Shown here: positions 50,015-53,733 of the stretch, one piece after another
Numbering within the stretch: position 1 is the stretch's first letter
Layout: the number at the start of each line of letters is the position of its first letter
Source: Clostridia bacterium
GTDB lineage: Bacteria > Bacillota > Clostridia > TANB77 > CAG-508
NCBI GenBank assembly: GCA_022799315.1
Contig: JAAWOE010000009.1
Coordinates: forward strand, 1 to 53,733
DNA: 53,733 nt
Direction: 5' to 3'
The notes under the pieces: model-generated
The model's database searches: none
The model's input: only the letters and a program-made list of their open reading frames with translations
What the model was told of the DNA's origin: nothing
Program-made: the position numbers and the translations under genes

Positions 50015-51406
50015 TTGAAAAAAGAAAATGCAAAAGAAAATATAGAAAACGATTTAAATAGAAGAAGTAAAAAGATAACTACTAAAGAAGCCAAAAAACA
50101 AGAAAAGAAAAGAATAAAAAAAGAGAAAAAAGAAAAAAGAAAGAAAAGTAAAGCAAGAAAAATAATTAGGCTAATATTAATATTACTATTAATAGCACTA
50201 TTAGTATTTGCAGGAATGTTTACTTATAAATTTATAAAAAACGGTGGAGGTTTACAAGGATTTATTGCAACAGCAATGGGGCATGATGAAAACACTCTAA
50301 AAGATTTAGACCCAATATATTTCTTAGTAGTAGGAATTAGCGGATGTGAAGAAGATTATAAATTAGCAGATACAATAATGCTTTGTTCATATGACCCTAA
50401 AACGCAAAAAGCATCATTACTATCAATACCAAGAGACACCTATGTTGGAAAAAATAAAGAAAAAGCAACAGCAAGCTTAAAAATAAATGCAGTATATAGA
50501 AATGGCGAAAATATAAATGGAATGGTAAAAAGCATAGAAGACATTACAGGAGTAGAAATAAATAATTATTTAATAGTAGATACAGATGCACTAGTACAAG
50601 TAGTAGATGCAATAGGTGGAGTAGAATTTGACGTGCCAATAGACATGAAATATGATGATACTACACAAGATTTACACATTGACTTAAAAGCAGGTTATCA
50701 AAAACTAAATGGACAACAAGCAGAATGGCTTGTAAGATTTAGGCATAATAATGATGGAACAAGCTATCCATTTGAATATGGCGACAATGATATAGGAAGA
50801 ATGAGAACGCAAAGAGAATTTATAAGTGCAACCTTAAAACAAACACTTAAACCAAGCAATATATTCAACATAACAAAAATAGTTCAAATTGCATTCGACA
50901 ATATAAAAACAAATATGGAATTTGATACAATAAAAGACTATATACCATATGCCGTAAACTTTAGTACAGAAAATTTAAAAACAGGAACATTACCAGGAAC
51001 ACCAGAAAAATGTAATGGAGTTTGGATATATACAGTAAACAAAAAGCAAACAGAAAAATTAGTACAAGAATTATTTATTGATGAAGAAACTTCAGATGAA
51101 GACACTACTACATCACAAAATAGTAATGACACACAACAAAAACAACTAAAAATAGAATTGTTAAATGGGACAGGAAAAGATAGTAATCTATCGAAAGCTA
51201 CTGAAATATTAAAAGAAAAAGGTTATGATATTGTAAAAACAGGGAATACTAATTCTACAGCAAAAACACAAATAATAAATAGAACAAACCAAAAAACAGA
51301 AGAAACAAAAAAATTAAAAACATTATTAAAAGTAGGGACAACGTCACAAAAGATAAACAATTCAAAAGTGGATTATACAATAATATTAGGAAAAGATTAT
51401 AAATAG
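50015..51406 (+). CDS. LytR-CpsA-Psr (LCP) family glycopolymer transferase
   Basis: 463 residues. A very basic cytosolic start (about 50 residues), one transmembrane helix (IIRLILILLLIALLVFAGMF), and an LCP domain: IYFLVVGISGCEEDYKLADT near 108, the catalytic-site Arg motif LLSIPRDTYVG near 144, VVDAIGGVEFDVP near 200, and RMRTQREFISA near 266. A C-terminal LytR_C domain follows (IELLNGTGKDSNLSKATEIL). LCP proteins attach teichoic acid or capsule chains to peptidoglycan. TTG at 50015 has AGGAG 8 nt upstream; a GTG at 50006 overlaps that site. Confidence 0.92.
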   Translation: MKKENAKENIENDLNRRSKKITTKEAKKQEKKRIKKEKKEKRKKSKARKIIRLILILLLIALLVFAGMFTYKFIKNGGGLQGFIATAMGHDENTLKDLDPIYFLVVGISGCEEDYKLADTIMLCSYDPKTQKASLLSIPRDTYVGKNKEKATASLKINAVYRNGENINGMVKSIEDITGVEINNYLIVDTDALVQVVDAIGGVEFDVPIDMKYDDTTQDLHIDLKAGYQKLNGQQAEWLVRFRHNNDGTSYPFEYGDNDIGRMRTQREFISATLKQTLKPSNIFNITKIVQIAFDNIKTNMEFDTIKDYIPYAVNFSTENLKTGTLPGTPEKCNGVWIYTVNKKQTEKLVQELFIDEETSDEDTTTSQNSNDTQQKQLKIELLNGTGKDSNLSKATEILKEKGYDIVKTGNTNSTAKTQIINRTNQKTEETKKLKTLLKVGTTSQKINNSKVDYTIILGKDYK

Positions 51407-51490
51407 AGGTTAGAGATTAGAGGTTAGAAGTTAGAAAAAAGAATTCTTCGAAGAAATTTCTTTAAATCCAACATCTAACTTCCAACTTCC
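51405..51490 (+). repeat. TTAGAAGTTAG hairpin repeat, copy 2 (LCP-rsfS gap)
   Basis: Starts in the LCP stop codon (TAG), with GAGGTTAGAGATTAGAGGTT, AGAAAAAAGAATTCTT, AAATTTCTTTAAATCCAAC and ATCTAACTTCCAAC, ending just before the rsfS ribosome binding site. Nearly identical to the copy at 19161. Confidence 0.8.
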
Positions 51491-51509
51491 AAAAAAGGAG
51501 GAAAGTTAA

Positions 51510-51830
51510 ATGGAAAATGAATTATTAAATAAAATTATTAAATTACTAGAAGATAAAAAGGCAATAGACTTAAACACAATGGATGTAAAAGAAAAAACCA
51601 CACTTGCAGATTATTTTGTAATAACAAGTGGTACATCTACAACACATATAAGAGCCTTAGCTGATAATGTAGAAGTAGAACTAAAAAAAGAGCAAATATA
51701 TCCTAATAAAATAGAAGGATATAATACAGAGTGGATATTAATGGACTATGGAGATATTGTAGTTCATATATTCACTGAAAATGAAAGACAAAATTATAAT
51801 TTAGAAGAATTATATGAAAGAAATGCATAG
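51510..51830 (+). CDS. rsfS: Ribosomal silencing factor RsfS
   Basis: 106 residues, usual RsfS length. The family blocks are KAIDLNTMDVKEKTTLADYFVITSGTST and GYNTEWILMDYGDIVVHIFTENERQNYNLEELY. RsfS binds uL14 on the 50S subunit and blocks subunit joining when nutrients run low. The LCP-rsfS order is common in clostridia, where it usually follows nadD and yqeK; those are absent here. RBS AAGGAGGAAAG before ATG. Confidence 0.94.
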   Translation: MENELLNKIIKLLEDKKAIDLNTMDVKEKTTLADYFVITSGTSTTHIRALADNVEVELKKEQIYPNKIEGYNTEWILMDYGDIVVHIFTENERQNYNLEELYERNA

Positions 51831-51834
51831 TTAT

Positions 51835-51867
51835 AACAAACTGCTAGTTTTGCTAGCAGTTTTGTTT
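51835..51867 (+). terminator. Intrinsic terminator after rsfS
   Basis: AACAAACTGCTAG and CTAGCAGTTTTGTTT arms, 5-nt loop TTTTG. Confidence 0.85.
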
Positions 51868-51882
51868 ATTTAAGTTTCTCCA

Positions 51883-51910
51883 AGTCTGCTTCATCCACGT
51901 GAAGCTACTT
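51883..51910 (+). repeat. GTCTGCTTCATC palindrome, copy 6 (minimal form)
   Basis: AGTCTGCTTCATCCACGTGA then AGCTACTT: short form with GCTTCA/TGAAGC pairing, as at 6146. Confidence 0.6.
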
Positions 51911-52002
51911 TAACTCTTAAATTTTAATACATTATGTATAAATTTTATAAAAAAATAGCGAATTACAAAAATGTAAATAAAATGTCATAATAGCTATAAT
52001 AG

Positions 52003-52046
52003 AACGCCAAAACCCTACTTCCGTAAGTGGGTTTTTGGCGTTTTTT
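52003..52046 (+). terminator. Isolated intrinsic terminator before the surface protein gene
   Basis: AACGCCAAAACCCTACTT, CCGT loop, AAGTGGGTTTTTGGCG then T6. It lies 170 bp past rsfS, well beyond that gene's own terminator, and only 3 bp after a TATAAT at 51995-52000. The rest of this 310-bp gap shows no gene. Confidence 0.75.
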
Positions 52047-52141
52047 GTAATATATGGAAAAACCGGAAAAATCTGATATTGCAATATTTTTTAATATATT
52101 TTAAAGTATAATTAATATATTATATATTTGGGGGAGTACAT

Positions 52142-53733
52142 ATGAAGAAGAAAAGCATATTAATAACACTAATAATAACACTGCTAATGAATAGTATTAT
52201 AACTATACCAATTAACAGTATTGCAGCAGTGGAAGATGAAAAATTTACTGCCAGTGAAATTCCATATAATTTATCAATTATAAAAGCAGGACACTATACA
52301 AACGAGTATAATGACCAATATGCAGAAACTAATAATAGTAAATCTATATATTTAGATTCAGAAGGAAGACTATGGGAAATAGATAAAGATAAGCAAGAAT
52401 TAAAGCAAATTATAAAGACATATAGATTTTCAGATATTGCAGTTGGAAAAAGTCATATAATAGCATTAGATAAAGAAGGATATTTATGGGCATGGGGAAG
52501 TAATGCGTATGGACAATTAGGAAATGGAACAAAAAGTTCATCAACAGAACCCGTATCAATATATCCTACAAAAACATTTAAGAGCATAGCTTGTTCAAAT
52601 AATGCATCATTTGCTATTGATTTTGATGGTAAATTATATGCATGGGGTTCTAATAAATATGCAGAAGCACAAGCAAATAACGAAACAATGACAGAAACAT
52701 ATAATGCAGCTAGTCCAGCAAAGCACAATACTGTAAAGATTCAAACAACTCCTGTTAATATACTAGAAGAGAATAGATTTAGTAAGGTTATTGCATCTAG
52801 AGATAGTGTTATAGCTATTGATAGTGAAGGATATGCTTGGGGATGGGGATATAATACTTTTGGACAAGTAGGAAACTATGCTTCTAATTCAACTATATAC
52901 TACTGGCATGCATCTATAGCTGGTAGCGATTGTAGCTATATAAAAGATGCTATGAAAATAAGTACAACTCAAAAATTTATAGATGTATCTATTGGAACTT
53001 ATCATTCAGCTTTTATTGATGAAGAAGGAAAAGCATATACAATGGGCTCATGTAACGGAGGAGCTTTAGGAAATGGAAGCTCAAGTGGTGAAGTACATGT
53101 TTTAACACAACCTTCTTTCACAGAAGATATAGTTTTTAAAGATGTAATAGCAGGATATAACTTTACAGGATTTATAGATGAAAACAATAATGTATGGATG
53201 TGCGGAAACAATGCACTAGGATGTGTAGGAAATGGTACAACTACAGATACTGCAACAATTGTAAGAGTAAAAGTTGATGGAATAACATTTGTTAACTTTC
53301 TAAATGATACAGCATCTAGAAGTATACATGTTGTAGATTCTAATGGCAATTTATGGGGTTGGGGACTACCTAAAGAATTGTTGGCAGATAATACTGCATA
53401 TGGGCGTGTTAAAACTTCACCAATACAAATAACAGGAAAATTAAATGAATACACAGTAACATTTAAAGATGGAGATAAAGTATTAGACACACAAACAGTA
53501 ACATCTGGTGGATCAGCAACAGCACCAGCAAACCCAACAAAAGAAGGATATACATTTACAAGATGGGACAAAGACTTTAGTAATGTAACAAGTGACTTAA
53601 CAGTAAATGCAGTATGGGAACCAAATGCATATACAGTAACCTTAAACACAAATGGTGGAGCAATTCCAGAAGGAGAAAATGTAACAAGCTATACGTATGG
53701 AGTAGGAGTAACACTACCAACACCAACAAAAGA
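52142..53733 (+). CDS. Secreted RCC1-repeat surface protein with InlB B-type repeats (incomplete)
   Basis: At least 530 residues, no stop before the window ends. A signal peptide (KKKSILITLIITLLMNSIIT, probable cleavage near AVEDE) precedes RCC1/BNR-type blades with recurring LWAWGSNAYGQLGNGT, LYAWGSNKYAEA, AWGWGYNTFGQVGN and NLWGWGLP. From about residue 434 come Listeria-Bacteroides (Flg_new/InlB B) repeats: YTVTFKDGDKVLDTQ ... EGYTFTRWD, then YTVTLNTNGGAIPEG. Such proteins are surface adhesins or binding scaffolds in gut Firmicutes; an anchoring motif would lie beyond the edge. RBS GGGGGAG lies 7 nt before ATG. Confidence 0.88.
   Translation, partial: MKKKSILITLIITLLMNSIITIPINSIAAVEDEKFTASEIPYNLSIIKAGHYTNEYNDQYAETNNSKSIYLDSEGRLWEIDKDKQELKQIIKTYRFSDIAVGKSHIIALDKEGYLWAWGSNAYGQLGNGTKSSSTEPVSIYPTKTFKSIACSNNASFAIDFDGKLYAWGSNKYAEAQANNETMTETYNAASPAKHNTVKIQTTPVNILEENRFSKVIASRDSVIAIDSEGYAWGWGYNTFGQVGNYASNSTIYYWHASIAGSDCSYIKDAMKISTTQKFIDVSIGTYHSAFIDEEGKAYTMGSCNGGALGNGSSSGEVHVLTQPSFTEDIVFKDVIAGYNFTGFIDENNNVWMCGNNALGCVGNGTTTDTATIVRVKVDGITFVNFLNDTASRSIHVVDSNGNLWGWGLPKELLADNTAYGRVKTSPIQITGKLNEYTVTFKDGDKVLDTQTVTSGGSATAPANPTKEGYTFTRWDKDFSNVTSDLTVNAVWEPNAYTVTLNTNGGAIPEGENVTSYTYGVGVTLPTPTK

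Overview
The window is AT-rich, spore-former chromosomal DNA from a low-GC Gram-positive, most likely an anaerobic, probably uncultured Clostridia. Support: AGGAGG-type ribosome binding sites, A-rich codon use, spore genes (spmA/spmB, a GerMN protein, an AbrB/SpoVT-type regulator, a SpoVT C-terminal-like protein), a 2-hydroxyacyl-CoA dehydratase-activase-type protein typical of anaerobes, and a PyrK-dependent dihydroorotate dehydrogenase. The species cannot be named from sequence alone. No rRNA, CRISPR array, prophage or transposase was found.

Layout. 1-980 is almost pure A/T with no convincing gene. 1-12.6 kb is housekeeping and sporulation: giant activase-like protein, nuclease, hemolysin III, pilin-like/FGE-like protein, GerMN protein, trmN6-rsmI, abrB-like, spmA-spmB. 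13.2-17.9 kb is a pyrimidine operon (pyrC-pyrF-pyrK-CYTH-pyrD). 18.1-26.7 kb is a purine block (purM, purL, purB on +; purC, purE on -) with a candidate type I toxin-antitoxin module between purL and purB. 27-38 kb is accessory: a sugar kinase, an HD phosphohydrolase, a cysteine desulfurase/unknown/ferredoxin operon, an HTH regulator overlapping a helical-repeat protein, an APH-like kinase overlapping a cupin, a frameshifted M14 peptidase, and a double ribbon-helix-helix protein with an unknown partner. 38-53.7 kb holds HAD phosphatases, tRNA-Arg(TCT), YhbY, a GDT1 transporter, a gliding-type ABC exporter (GldA/F/G-like), a frameshifted YkvI-like permease, a DUF5711-CvpA-LCP-RsfS cluster and a surface protein running off the end.

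The most unusual content is between the genes. Four copies of a ~165-bp element (26875, 40342, 40559 and, reversed, 47734) share a structured core of about 110 nt. Each is closed by a 25-32-bp terminal stem whose sequence differs between copies while the two arms stay complementary, as expected for selection on a folded RNA or single-stranded DNA. Three shorter families are interspersed: GTCCGCTTCATC...GATGAAGCTAC palindromes (two of which enclose copies of the large element), GTAGGGGCG...CGCCCC palindromes, and TTAGAAGTTAG hairpins that sit between a stop codon and the next ribosome binding site in operons. There is also a 205-bp near-palindrome at 24954-25158 and a pair of hairpins with identical TTCACGG loops downstream of a 42-codon ORF.
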